Source: Acinetobacter corruptisaponis (GTDB lineage: Bacteria > Pseudomonadota > Gammaproteobacteria > Pseudomonadales > Moraxellaceae). From it: a DNA stretch of 64,000 nucleotides. The position numbers and the translations under genes are program-made. Every line of letters begins with the position of its first letter. The first letter of the stretch is position 1. Positions 27,935-36,996 of this stretch are shown piece by piece. Location: contig NZ_CP125669.1 of NCBI RefSeq assembly GCF_030053775.1, positions 2,475,962 through 2,539,961 on the forward strand, in the 5' to 3' direction. The notes under the pieces are model-generated. The model was given only the letters and a program-made list of their open reading frames with translations. It did no database searches and was not told the origin of the DNA.

Positions 27935-28114
27935 TTTTCATCTGCTTCTTCTTTTCTAAGAGATTGTCTCATTCATATTTGACTTTGGTTCTTACAAACA
28001 TGCATCGTTCTGTACATAGGATCATGTGTTGTATTTCCATAGCTATAAGCCCGATCTTGCAAGGCGTAAAATCAATACCAAGACCAGAACTTCTAAACGA
28101 ATAGGAGTACACAG

Positions 28115-28981
28115 ATGAAAAAGATTGTTGGTATCTATGAAAATAAGCACATGCATTGGGTGGGTGATGGCTTCCCAGTCTACAACCTGTTTTCCTATGA
28201 TCGCCTAGGGCAAAGCATCAGCCCTTTCCTATTGCTGGATTATGCGGCGCCTTACCGTTTTGACCCAACAACTGAACAACATGGTGTTGGTTCACACCCG
28301 CATCGTGGCTTTGAAACAGTAACGATTGCCTATCAGGGTGAGGTCACGCATAAAGACTCCAGTGGCGGCGGTGGAACCATTAAGGCAGGTGATGTGCAGT
28401 GGATGACGGCAGGTGCAGGTGTGTTGCATCAGGAATTCCATTCCCCTGAATTTGCCGAACATGGTGGTTTGTTTGAGATGGTTCAATTGTGGGTGAATCT
28501 GCCCGCACATTCGAAAATGACCCCAGCAAAATATCAGGCCATTGAGGCTGACCAGATTCAAAGTATTGCACTGGATGATGCAGGCAGTAGCTTGCGGGTG
28601 ATCGCAGGGCAGTATCAGGATGTTGCAGGGGCCGCAAGTACATTCAGTCCAGTCAATGTCTGGGATGGCATTGTAGTTGCAGAACAAGCACATGACTTTT
28701 ACGTGACTGAGGGCCACACCACATTGTTTGTGCTGCTGTCTGGAAAAGTACTGTTCAATGACACCCAAACGGTTGAGGGGCCAAGTATCGTGGTACTAAG
28801 CCGTGAGGGAATTGACTTTAACATTCAGGCACAGCAGGACAGCAAGTTCCTGATTCTGACAGGCCAGCCGCTGAATGAACCCATTGAGGGCTATGGACCA
28901 TTTGTGATGAACAGCAAGGCTGAAATAGTCGAAGCGGTGCGTGATTTTAACAGTGGTCGCTTCGGTATTATGGAAAATTAA
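28115..28981 (+). CDS. Pirin family protein (bicupin)
   Basis: A 288-residue bicupin. The N-terminal cupin carries the pirin metal-binding pattern HPHRGFETVTIAYQGEVTHKD and ends with AGAGVLHQE, giving three histidines and a glutamate around one metal, usually iron. The C-terminal cupin (about 180-280) lacks these residues. Bacterial pirins have been described as quercetinase-like dioxygenases or as modulators of metabolic enzymes; the activity here is unknown. AGGAG lies eight bases before the ATG. The gene is single, followed by a clear terminator, and has core-like base composition. Confidence 0.93.
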   Translation: MKKIVGIYENKHMHWVGDGFPVYNLFSYDRLGQSISPFLLLDYAAPYRFDPTTEQHGVGSHPHRGFETVTIAYQGEVTHKDSSGGGGTIKAGDVQWMTAGAGVLHQEFHSPEFAEHGGLFEMVQLWVNLPAHSKMTPAKYQAIEADQIQSIALDDAGSSLRVIAGQYQDVAGAASTFSPVNVWDGIVVAEQAHDFYVTEGHTTLFVLLSGKVLFNDTQTVEGPSIVVLSREGIDFNIQAQQDSKFLILTGQPLNEPIEGYGPFVMNSKAEIVEAVRDFNSGRFGIMEN

Positions 28982-29009
28982 CTCATCAAAATCAGTTATC
29001 TATATAAGA

Positions 29010-29042
29010 AAGCCCATCACTCCGTTCGAGTGATGGGCTTTC
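29010..29042 (+). terminator. Rho-independent terminator of the pirin gene
   Basis: A 13-bp perfect stem, AAGCCCATCACTC (29010-29022) with its complement (29028-29040), and a CGTTC loop. It is followed by only a short T run. Confidence 0.8.
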
Positions 29043-29410
29043 GCTATAAGGTTCTCTATTGATTTTTTTAATATTGGGTCACTTATTCTTGTACAGTTTA
29101 TTATGTGACTCTGTTCTCATTATTGTTTAATCAGAATAGCGCTAAATTTATACTTTGCAAAGCCCCTAAAGTACAAAAAATGGATAAATAAAGAACGATC
29201 TGTATGTTTTTATGGATTTTGATCTAATAAAATTTTATTTTTCATTTATTTAGCGTGTAAAATCAATTTGTGTCAAAATGTAAGCATAACTGACAAACAA
29301 TTGGTCGACAAAATTCTGGCTGAAATGCTGAATCTGGTATTTTTTAATACGGCGTTTGAGCCGATGATCAGTCATAATCAAGAAAAATCATCAACTGATG
29401 GGACATAATT
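29043..29410. other. Long AT-rich leader before the oxidoreductase gene
   Basis: About 370 bp without a convincing ORF. A GATGGGAC motif just before 29411 is the ribosome-binding site of the next gene. No dyad stands out enough to be called an operator. Confidence 0.5.
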
Positions 29411-30709
29411 TTGGATATTGCAATTATTGGCAGTGGAATGGCAGGACTTGCTGCCGCCAGAATCCTACAGGATGCTGGACATCAGGTGACTATCTTTGAG
29501 GCCCTCTCTGGTCGGGGCATGGATAGTCACAGTATTGATTTTGATGGAGGCCTGATTGACGCGCCATTACGGGTGATGAATCCGAAACTTTGGAAAAACA
29601 CGCTCAGTCTGGCAACCTATTTAGGCATAGAAACCTTTCCAGTACGAACCTTTATGGCCTGTAGCTGGCTGTTTGAAGATAAAACCGATACATGGTTGAC
29701 CACCTCGCGTAGCCGTATTGGCAATTTTCCGATTATCAATAACCGCAAGGGCATCCAGCAGTATGGCTGGCGTTTGGTCAAGGGCATGCTGCAGCTCAAG
29801 ACCGCCATCACCCAGTTCTTTAAGTCAGACAATCAGGACATCACTCTGGCCGAGTTCATGAATCAGTACCATATTGAGGAAGTGTTCTGGCATGGTACGG
29901 TAATGCCCGTGCTTTATACAATTTGCACCTGTCATCCCAAAACGATTGGTGAATGGCCTGCCAAACCTTTGCTGGAATTTATTCGCCAGCTCACTGAAGG
30001 TGAGGCGCTGTTGCGTATGAAAGGGGGCACACCTGCATTGGTGGATCGCCTAATCGCGGGAATCAGTATTTATAGTGGTTCGGCGGTTCATAAAGTTGAA
30101 GAGCAGGGAGACAAAGTACGGGTTGAAAATACGCTGGGCGAAAGCCAGTCATTTGACCGTGTGGTGATTGCCACCCCAACGCCTGCCATTGAGGGTTTCC
30201 TCAAGCAACCACAATTTGCTGAAGATATTGCCCTGTTAAAACAGTTTAGGTTTGAACAGGGTGATTTGGTGATTCACACTGACCCGATTGTCATGCCTCA
30301 GCGCCGTAAGGATTGGGCGGTACTCAGTTATATGATGGACCGAAAGTTTACACGCCAGCAATTTACGGTATGGATTAATTCCATTGAACCAAGTCTGGTC
30401 GGTAAAAATGCGGTTTTCCAGACCTGGTGTCCTGTGATTGAGATTGATCCCAAAAAAATTATTTCTAAAGTCAAACTGACCCGCGCGGTGGTGGATTCGG
30501 AAACTGTGGCATTGAACAAAAAAATTCAGCAACGTCACCTACAGTTGAACCGTAAGGTATTTTACTGTGGTTCATGGTCATGTGATGGCCTGCCAATTTT
30601 AGAGTCCGCCGTGACCTCTGCCATGCATATTGCCGAAATCCTGGGTGCACCATTGCCTTTTGTTGGGCTTAAACCCAAAGTCAAGGTGGCACCTGAACTC
30701 GGCTACTAA
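29411..30709 (+). CDS. FAD-dependent amine-oxidase-like oxidoreductase
   Basis: A 432-residue protein. The FAD-binding Rossmann motif is at the very N-terminus (IAIIGSGMAGLAAARILQDAGHQVTIFEA, residues 3-31), followed by the RGMDSHS contact and, near the C-terminus, the flavin segment YCGSWSCDGLPILESAVTSAMHIAEIL. This is the NAD(P)/FAD amine-oxidase-like superfamily; the substrate is unknown. The start must be the TTG at 29411, because the Rossmann strand begins at codon 3 and no ATG or GTG is suitably placed. A GGGA motif precedes it. A methyltransferase follows 2 bp later, so the pair forms an operon. Confidence 0.88.
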   Translation: MDIAIIGSGMAGLAAARILQDAGHQVTIFEALSGRGMDSHSIDFDGGLIDAPLRVMNPKLWKNTLSLATYLGIETFPVRTFMACSWLFEDKTDTWLTTSRSRIGNFPIINNRKGIQQYGWRLVKGMLQLKTAITQFFKSDNQDITLAEFMNQYHIEEVFWHGTVMPVLYTICTCHPKTIGEWPAKPLLEFIRQLTEGEALLRMKGGTPALVDRLIAGISIYSGSAVHKVEEQGDKVRVENTLGESQSFDRVVIATPTPAIEGFLKQPQFAEDIALLKQFRFEQGDLVIHTDPIVMPQRRKDWAVLSYMMDRKFTRQQFTVWINSIEPSLVGKNAVFQTWCPVIEIDPKKIISKVKLTRAVVDSETVALNKKIQQRHLQLNRKVFYCGSWSCDGLPILESAVTSAMHIAEILGAPLPFVGLKPKVKVAPELGY

Positions 30710-30711
30710 AC

Positions 30712-31539
30712 ATGGCGACTTTCAGACAGGCATTGATCGAAAAAGTCATTGGGCATAAATATGCGATTGATGCCAAACGGCTGGGCGATGATTCATTGCT
30801 TGCCTGGAGCAATCTGGGATATTGGCAAGGTCAACAGCATAACTATCCACTGGCATGTCAAAGCCTGGCTGATCAGATCGCGGCATCTGTTAAGCTCAAG
30901 TCAACAGATCATGTTTTAGACCTTGGTTGTGGGCAAGGTGCCAGTTTATTGCACTGGTTTAATCATTATCATATTGAACAATTGAGTGCAGTTGAATTAC
31001 AGAAAGATTGCATTCAACGAATCCAAAAGGAATTGCCACAGGTGGAAAGCATTTGTGGTTCTTTTTTGAATTTAAGGTCGCTGCATTTTTTAAATTTATT
31101 TGATGTGGCCGTATGTGTTGATGCTGCGTATCACAGTGAATTGAATTTATTTCTGGATTCAGTTTCTACTGTTTTGAATTCAAAAGGGCGAATTGCCTTT
31201 CATTATTTGATGGGGTCGGATGATTGGCAACATTGTTCCTATCTACACAAGCAGCAATATCGCTATCTGTTAAAAGGTGCTGATGTGAGGTGGGAGTATT
31301 TGATGGATGAGCAACAACTTTCCAAAACACTGGAACAACATGGTTTTAAGGATATCGTCATTCAGGATTTTTCAGAACCTGTTTTGAAAGGTTTTGCCCA
31401 GTATATTGAGACATGCTCAGCAAGGAAAAGGCCTTTTGATTTTGCCCAACTCAAAATAGCAATGACGGCCAAGTTGTGCCAAAAACTCTATCAAGATGGT
31501 CTGGTGCGTTATGTTCAGGTGAGTGCAGTTAAAAACTAG
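30712..31539 (+). CDS. SAM-dependent methyltransferase paired with the oxidoreductase
   Basis: A 275-residue class I methyltransferase. Motif I is VLDLGCGQGASLLHWF (about 64-79), followed by LSAVELQKDCIQRI (motif II acidic residue) and an FDVAVCVDAAYH block (motif IV). The general layout, with an N-terminal helical cap and a WSNLGYW segment, resembles small-molecule or lipid methyltransferases rather than DNA or rRNA enzymes. It starts 2 bp after the oxidoreductase stop, so both proteins probably act on the same, unidentified substrate. It ends at a bidirectional terminator facing tRNA-Thr. Confidence 0.85.
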   Translation: MATFRQALIEKVIGHKYAIDAKRLGDDSLLAWSNLGYWQGQQHNYPLACQSLADQIAASVKLKSTDHVLDLGCGQGASLLHWFNHYHIEQLSAVELQKDCIQRIQKELPQVESICGSFLNLRSLHFLNLFDVAVCVDAAYHSELNLFLDSVSTVLNSKGRIAFHYLMGSDDWQHCSYLHKQQYRYLLKGADVRWEYLMDEQQLSKTLEQHGFKDIVIQDFSEPVLKGFAQYIETCSARKRPFDFAQLKIAMTAKLCQKLYQDGLVRYVQVSAVKN

Positions 31540-31547
31540 GTAATAAA

Positions 31548-31578
31548 AAAGGCTTAAACCTTAAAAGTTTAAGCCTTT
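31548..31578. terminator. Bidirectional terminator between methyltransferase and tRNA-Thr
   Basis: AAAGGCTTAAAC (31548-31559) pairs with GTTTAAGCCTTT (31567-31578), with A and T runs outside. It ends both the rightward mRNA and the leftward tRNA transcript. Confidence 0.85.
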
Positions 31579-31589
31579 CTTGAATTTAA

Positions 31590-31665
<76 letters not shown>

Positions 31666-31792
31666 AACGTGGCGTGAATTTTACAGATTCTGTTGAAAAA
31701 AACAAGTGAAAAAATAAACAAATGAATTTGGCGCTTTAATGGCTTTTAATTGACCAAAACCTATGGGATGAACAATAAGGAATCAAAGTATT

Positions 31793-33430
31793 ATGATTCC
31801 ACATTTCCTTAAAGACACCATTGGAATCATTGAATGGGATGATCTGCCAGATAGCGTGCGTAATATCCCCTCAAGTTTTGATCCAACAAAAAATGGCGTG
31901 TTGATGAAGCATCAAGTTGAATGGTTACAACTTGATGCACAAATCATGGTATGTCCTAAAGGTCGACGTACAGGAATTACTTTTGCCACAGCTCTAGACA
32001 GCACTATCACCTCAGCCTCCAGTAAAAAAGCTGGTGGGCGTAATATTTACTATGTTGGTGATACAAAGGAAAAAGGACTTGAATTTATTGGCTATTGCGC
32101 CAAGTTCGCCAGACTGATAGCGACTGCACAAGGTGCAGGTATTTCTTCAATTGAAGAATTTCTTTTTGAAGATCAGGATGATACTGGAAAAACCCGTTAT
32201 ATCAATGCATATCGAATCCGTTTTTCAAGCGGATTTCAGATTGTAGCCTTATCAAGTCGTCCTGAAAACCTGCGTGGTTTACAGGGAGATGTTGTTATTG
32301 ATGAGGCAGCTTTCCATGCGAATGTTGATAGTGTTCTGGAAGCGGCGGCAGCATTAAGAATCTGGAAGAGTCGAATCAGGATCATTAGTTCACATAATGG
32401 CAAAAAGAATGCATTCAACCAGTTAATTCTTGCGATTGAGAATGGTGAATATGGAGATATTGCCAAAATTCACACAGTGACTTTTGATGAAGCAGTAGAG
32501 AATGGACTCTATGAACGTGTGTGCTTGGTAAACGATGAGGAACCAACACCTGAAGGTAAAAAGGAATGGTATACAGGCATCCGCAAAGGCTACGGTAATC
32601 GTAAAGCTGCTATGCGTGAAGAACTGGATGTTATTCCACGTGAGGGTTCTTCAAAATGTCTGCCTGCTCTCTGGGTAGAGCTTGCCATGTCAGAAGCACG
32701 TCCAGTTTTACGGTTGACACTTGGTGATGACTTTAAGGCTAAATCAAATGAAGATCGCGAAGCTTATATTGATGAATGGATTAAAATCAATTTAGAGCCT
32801 GAGCTACAAAAATTAGATAAACGTAAGCAGCATGGTGCTGGTCAGGACTATGCCCGTCATCGTGATTTTAGCTACATCATGCCTTTTTGTATTGAACAAG
32901 ATTTACGTCGAACCATACCATTCACCATCGAAATGCATAATGTGCCTGCACGTATGCAAGAAAGAATACTCTGGTATATGCTGGATCGTCTGCCGCGTTT
33001 CGGTGGGATTGCGATGGATGCAACTGGTACTGGTGAAACACTTGCTGAATATACGGCTGATAAATACGGTGGACACATGGTGCATCAAATCAAGCTGAAC
33101 CGTAACTGGTATGGATTGTGGACACCAAAATTATTAGGTGCATTTGAGGATGGCATGATTGATCTGCCACGTGATGCGAACCTTAAAAATGACTTTACCG
33201 CCATAGAAGAAGTGGATGGCATCCACATGGTCAAGAAAGCACGTGAAAAGGACTTGAAAGACCCTGATCTATTTCGTCATGGCGATGGAGCTGTTGCAGC
33301 TATCCTGTTGTGGTATGCGAGTTTGCATATGTTTAGTGCTATTGAGTTTATACCGCTTCCATCCCGTGAAGAGATGGATATGAATGCGGATGATTATGAT
33401 GATTGGTTTAGTGAGGCTGGGTGTATTTAG
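31793..33430 (+). CDS. Phage terminase large subunit (Mu gp28-like)
   Basis: A 545-residue packaging motor. A Walker A-like CPKGRRTGIT lies near residues 54-63, and Walker B VVIDEAAFH near residue 166. C-terminal acidic residues in GIAMDATGTGETLAEY and FRHGDGAVAAILL fit the RNase H-like nuclease that cuts concatemers. The protein would pump DNA into the head. It is the first gene of the remnant; the small subunit normally upstream is missing. Its 3' end overlaps the convergent minus-strand gene by 23 bp. Confidence 0.88.
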   Translation: MIPHFLKDTIGIIEWDDLPDSVRNIPSSFDPTKNGVLMKHQVEWLQLDAQIMVCPKGRRTGITFATALDSTITSASSKKAGGRNIYYVGDTKEKGLEFIGYCAKFARLIATAQGAGISSIEEFLFEDQDDTGKTRYINAYRIRFSSGFQIVALSSRPENLRGLQGDVVIDEAAFHANVDSVLEAAAALRIWKSRIRIISSHNGKKNAFNQLILAIENGEYGDIAKIHTVTFDEAVENGLYERVCLVNDEEPTPEGKKEWYTGIRKGYGNRKAAMREELDVIPREGSSKCLPALWVELAMSEARPVLRLTLGDDFKAKSNEDREAYIDEWIKINLEPELQKLDKRKQHGAGQDYARHRDFSYIMPFCIEQDLRRTIPFTIEMHNVPARMQERILWYMLDRLPRFGGIAMDATGTGETLAEYTADKYGGHMVHQIKLNRNWYGLWTPKLLGAFEDGMIDLPRDANLKNDFTAIEEVDGIHMVKKAREKDLKDPDLFRHGDGAVAAILLWYASLHMFSAIEFIPLPSREEMDMNADDYDDWFSEAGCI

Positions 33431-34178
33431 TCATTCCTAAATCTTCTGTAAATACTTGGGGTGATCCATTTAAAAATGTACATTGTAATTTAAAAACACT
33501 CTTAAAACGTCTACCATAAATATTTTCAAAATCCACATATATCTCTCGATTAAAAGGTTGTTGAGATTTGTATTTGGTAATTTCTTCTCCAGTTAATGGC
33601 GAAGATAAATTTCTATTTGAATTTTTAGATAATATTGAAAGAGGTAAATTATTATCATCCCCTAGATAAAAAAATACATTTTTAGCCTCATTGTCACTTC
33701 TATTGTCAAATCTAATTTTAAATTTAAACTGCTGACCAGATGGTCCATACAAATCACTAGATACATCGATATTTCCTTGTGATGAAATAAAAGGCATTGC
33801 TGCATTGTGCCTCTCTTCTAACTCGGTCTCTTGAATTTTCCCCATCAACTTTTGTTGTTCAACAGATTCTTTCATTTCTGCAACTTGTAGTTGCAATGCT
33901 TCAGTACTTTGTCTTAATTCCTCTGCCTGAATACGTAACGCTTCACTATTTTGTCGATAACCTAAATATAAGAACAAAAATGCAATAGGTGAAAAAGCCC
34001 CAGCAAGAAAATCACCAACTTCATTTAATGCCATTGGACTGTTGTAATCAGCGAACCAAATAAAAAAAATTATGAGATATAAAGTTATCCCCCCCAAATA
34101 AGTCAGCAAAAAGTAAAAAACAAACGGATGCTCTTTTCTATATTTATCTAAAAATGTTTTCGCTTTTTCAAAAGACAT
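33408..34178 (-). CDS. Two-helix membrane protein with coiled coil (phage accessory gene)
   Basis: A 256-residue protein on the strand opposite to the phage genes. Two membrane helices lie at about 18-42 and 50-75. A heptad coiled coil (NSEALRIQAEELRQSTEALQLQVAEMKESVEQQK) follows at about 77-112, then a beta-rich C-terminal domain. A strong AGGGGGAAG ribosome-binding site precedes the ATG. Position, orientation and AT-rich composition mark it as a moron inserted between terminase and portal modules. Superinfection exclusion or abortive infection is a common role for such membrane-anchored genes, but no known family is recognised. Confidence 0.65.
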   Translation of the reverse strand: MSFEKAKTFLDKYRKEHPFVFYFLLTYLGGITLYLIIFFIWFADYNSPMALNEVGDFLAGAFSPIAFLFLYLGYRQNSEALRIQAEELRQSTEALQLQVAEMKESVEQQKLMGKIQETELEERHNAAMPFISSQGNIDVSSDLYGPSGQQFKFKIRFDNRSDNEAKNVFFYLGDDNNLPLSILSKNSNRNLSSPLTGEEITKYKSQQPFNREIYVDFENIYGRRFKSVFKLQCTFLNGSPQVFTEDLGMTKYTQPH

Positions 34179-34292
34179 GGAATAACTTCCCCCTAATTTT
34201 AAAGTTTCAATTTTCTAATAATTCAAAACGAGGTGACGATTTAAAGGTTCAGTTTAAACCGCCCCCTTTGGTATTGACGCTACCGCAGGCAA

Positions 34293-34326
34293 AGCCTCGC
34301 TACTGTGCACACAGTCATTCGAGGCT
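34293..34326. other. Nested hairpin ahead of the phage adenine methylase
   Basis: AGCCTCG (34293-34299) pairs with CGAGGCT (34320-34326), enclosing ACTGTG (34302-34307) paired with CACAGT (34310-34315). It lies 37 bp before the methylase ATG and lacks a T tail, so it may be a leader structure rather than a terminator. Confidence 0.5.
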
Positions 34327-34362
34327 ATCAGAAAATGAAAAGCTTTTGCAGTAGGTGAAAAC

Positions 34363-35130
34363 ATGAAAACCAAGCCAATCGTGCCTTGGATGGGTGGTAA
34401 ACGTCGTCTGGTGTCGCAATTGATTCAAAAAATGCCTGAGCACCAATGTTATGTAGAGTTATTTGCTGGCGGTGCAGCGCTGTTCTTTATGCGTGAGCAG
34501 CCGTCAAAAGTAGAAGTGATTAATGATGTGAATGGTGAACTGGTGAACCTGTATCGGGTTGTACAGCATCATTTGGAGGAGTTTATAAGGCAGTTTAAGT
34601 GGGCAATCATTAGTCGCCAGATGTTTGAGTGGCTAAAAGCTGCCAGCACCGATCTGATGACAGACATCCAGCGTGCAGCACGGTTTTATTATTTGCAGCA
34701 CACCGCCTTTGGTGGAAAGAATACAGGTCAGAATTTTGGCACTGCAACAACGGCCAAGGCCCCCAGCTTTTTACGCATCGAAGATCAACTGACCGAAGCC
34801 TATTACAGGCTTTCAGGTGTCACAGTTGAGAACCTGAGCTGGGATGAATGCTTGCTGAAGTATGACCGACCTCATAGCTTTATGTATGCCGATCCGCCTT
34901 ATTGGAAATTGGCTGGCTACGGTGTTGAGTTCGGTTGGGATCATTATGTGAAGATGGCGGAGCTGATGAAGTCCTGTCAAAGTAAGATCATGCTGTCAAT
35001 TAATGATCATCCTGACATCCGTGACCTGTTTGCTGACTTTAATATCAGTACCACAAAAATTAATTATTCGGTTGGTCAGGTTGGCGTTAGGCGTGATCTG
35101 AAATATGAGTTGATCATCACGAATTATTAA
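34363..35130 (+). CDS. Phage DNA adenine methyltransferase (Dam family)
   Basis: A 255-residue D12-class adenine methylase. SAM-binding motif I is the N-terminal PWMGGKRRLV with ELFAGGAALFF, and catalytic motif IV is YADPPYW (about 176-182). GGKNTGQNF lies in the usual target region. Such orphan phage methylases protect the phage DNA from host restriction or mark it. The gene sits as a separate cassette between terminase and portal, with its own leader and a 210-bp gap after it, and interrupts the usual terminase-portal order. Recognition sequence cannot be read from the protein. Confidence 0.9.
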   Translation: MKTKPIVPWMGGKRRLVSQLIQKMPEHQCYVELFAGGAALFFMREQPSKVEVINDVNGELVNLYRVVQHHLEEFIRQFKWAIISRQMFEWLKAASTDLMTDIQRAARFYYLQHTAFGGKNTGQNFGTATTAKAPSFLRIEDQLTEAYYRLSGVTVENLSWDECLLKYDRPHSFMYADPPYWKLAGYGVEFGWDHYVKMAELMKSCQSKIMLSINDHPDIRDLFADFNISTTKINYSVGQVGVRRDLKYELIITNY

Positions 35131-35268
35131 TCGACCTGATTTATAGCCCTAGTTTGTTTTATAAAACGGTTTTTAGCGATTTAAAGTCATTTCAGCAACA
35201 ATGAGTCCTATTTGATTTTAAGTCGCTAAAATCGCGGTTTTATTGCGAAGTAAAAAATCAAAAATAAA

Positions 35269-35288
35269 TGGAAGTCTTTCCGCCTAAT
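35269..35288 (+). promoter_or_regulatory. Phage intergenic box, copy 1 (before portal gene)
   Basis: Copy of GGAAGYYTTTCCGCCTAAT, here TGGAAGTCTTTCC..., ending 55 bp before the portal start. An A/T-rich TAATnnTAA segment follows and could be the -10 of an activated late promoter. Confidence 0.6.
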
Positions 35289-35314
35289 TTTAAATAAGTC
35301 AAAAAACAATAATG

Positions 35315-35342
35315 GTGCAAAATCCTCAAACTGTATTTGCGC
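35315..35342 (+). promoter_or_regulatory. Start-codon-adjacent hairpin, copy 1
   Basis: GTGCAAA (35315-35321) pairs with TTTGCGC (35336-35342, one G-T pair), closing one base before the ATG at 35344. Confidence 0.5.
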
Positions 35343-35343
35343 T

Positions 35344-36996
35344 ATGGCTAAGAAAAAAACTAAATCCAAAACTCAGGATCGTTCTGCACTTGAGCAGAAC
35401 CAGACGGCCGATGTTGCTTGGCTTGCCAATCAGTGGCAAGAGCATCCTGTTGTTGGCCTGACTCCGCAGAGACTTCACCAGCTCCTGACCAATGCTGAGC
35501 AAGGCAACCTACAGGCACAGGCTGATTTGTTCTGTGATATGGAAGAACGCGACGGCCATATCTTTTCAGAGATGGATAAGCGTAAAAAAGGTATTAATGG
35601 TCTAGCGTGGGGAGTCAATCCGCCAAAGAATGCATCTGAGGCAGAAAGAAAAATTGCTGAGGAAGTTGCAGAGTGGATTGATGACATCAAAGATTTTGAG
35701 ATGTTCCTGTTCGATGCAATGGATGCTGTTGGTAATGGCTATTCTTGCCAAGAGGTTGAATGGCATCAAATGGGTAGCTTGTGGCTGCCTAAAAGTTTTG
35801 AGTATGTAAACCCCCGTAACTTCATGACACCTTATGACCAGCCGAATGAGCTGCGCCTGAATGATGGATCGCATGAGGGCGCTGACTTCTGGGATTTCGG
35901 CTGGTTTATTCACCGCCATAAGGCCAAGTCTGGTTATATCGCCAGATCAGGCCTGCACCGTGTGTTGGCGTGGCCGTTCCTATTTAAGAACTATGGCATC
36001 CGTGATGTCATGGAGTTTTTAGAGACATACGGCCTACCAAGCAAGATTGGTAAATATCCAAGTGGTGCAACCGAAAAAGAAAAAATGACTTTGCTGCGTG
36101 CAGTCATGAGCATCGGACGCAATGCGGGTGGCATCATCCCGCATGGTATGAGCATTGATTTTGAAGCCGCCACAGATGGTGATACCAAGAACCACTTTGA
36201 CTTGGTGAAATGGTGTGAGCAGACAGAGTCAAAAGTCATCGTTGGTGGCACGTTGCTGTCGCAGGCGGATGGCAAGACTTCAACAAATGCCCAGAGTCAA
36301 ACCCATGAGATTCAGTTTGAGAAACTTGTGAAGTCTGATGCAAAACAGCTTGCACGTTCCATCAATGACTGTCTGATCAAGTATCTCATGCAGTTGAACT
36401 ATCCAGAGATTGTCCCTGACCGTTATCCGTCGTTTTATTTCGATACGACTGATACTGAAGATATGGAAGTCTTTAGTGATGCATTGCCAAAGCTGGTTGA
36501 AATCGGCTTTCAAATTCCTCGTTCATGGGGACATAAAAAACTTGGCATTCCAGAACCTGCGGATGATAAAGAGCCTGTGCTGGCTTTGGTTAAAGAGCAA
36601 GCGCAAATTGCAGCAAATCGTTTTGCATCACCTGCGGAGTATCTTGCTGCATTGAATCAAAATCCAGTCGTACCTAACTTGGCTGCCAGTACTTACTTGC
36701 CACAGTTGCTAAATGGTTTAATTGCAGCCAACAACCAGATTCCTGTTGAAGAGCAAGCCATACAGCTTTTGCTCAATGACCAAGCAAAGCAGGCACAACA
36801 GACAGCTGAAGCATGGACTCAGGATTTAATTGCAAAAATTCAGGCTGGTCAGAATGATGAGGAAATTCTGGCTGTGCTGTCTGAGCTTTATCCGATTGAT
36901 GATGAGCCAGCACTACAGGAAAAGCTGACTCGGCTATTTTTTGCTGCTGAAGTATTTGGTCGCTTAAGCACTCAGGCCGAGGCAGAAAATGACTAA
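35344..36996 (+). CDS. Portal protein (Mu gp29-like, DUF935)
   Basis: A 550-residue portal, the dodecameric ring through which DNA enters the head. Typical DUF935 segments are visible: DMEERDGHIFSEMDKRKKGINGLAW near 60-85, FEYVNPRNFM, and GLPSKIGKYPSGATEKEKMTLLRAV in the middle. The C-terminal QAQIAANRF...LL...AQQTAEAW region is a long helix. It is transcribed from the phage box at 35269 and overlaps the next gene by 8 bp. Confidence 0.92.
   Translation: MAKKKTKSKTQDRSALEQNQTADVAWLANQWQEHPVVGLTPQRLHQLLTNAEQGNLQAQADLFCDMEERDGHIFSEMDKRKKGINGLAWGVNPPKNASEAERKIAEEVAEWIDDIKDFEMFLFDAMDAVGNGYSCQEVEWHQMGSLWLPKSFEYVNPRNFMTPYDQPNELRLNDGSHEGADFWDFGWFIHRHKAKSGYIARSGLHRVLAWPFLFKNYGIRDVMEFLETYGLPSKIGKYPSGATEKEKMTLLRAVMSIGRNAGGIIPHGMSIDFEAATDGDTKNHFDLVKWCEQTESKVIVGGTLLSQADGKTSTNAQSQTHEIQFEKLVKSDAKQLARSINDCLIKYLMQLNYPEIVPDRYPSFYFDTTDTEDMEVFSDALPKLVEIGFQIPRSWGHKKLGIPEPADDKEPVLALVKEQAQIAANRFASPAEYLAALNQNPVVPNLAASTYLPQLLNGLIAANNQIPVEEQAIQLLLNDQAKQAQQTAEAWTQDLIAKIQAGQNDEEILAVLSELYPIDDEPALQEKLTRLFFAAEVFGRLSTQAEAEND

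Noticed and set aside
27859..28104. 81-codon rightward ORF before the pirin gene
   Set aside because: It reads straight through the strong terminator hairpin at 27901-27931 and has no ribosome-binding site; judged spurious.
34154..34354. 66-codon ORF between the moron and the phage adenine methylase
   Set aside because: No start signal, and the hairpin 34293-34326 lies within it; the translation looks random.
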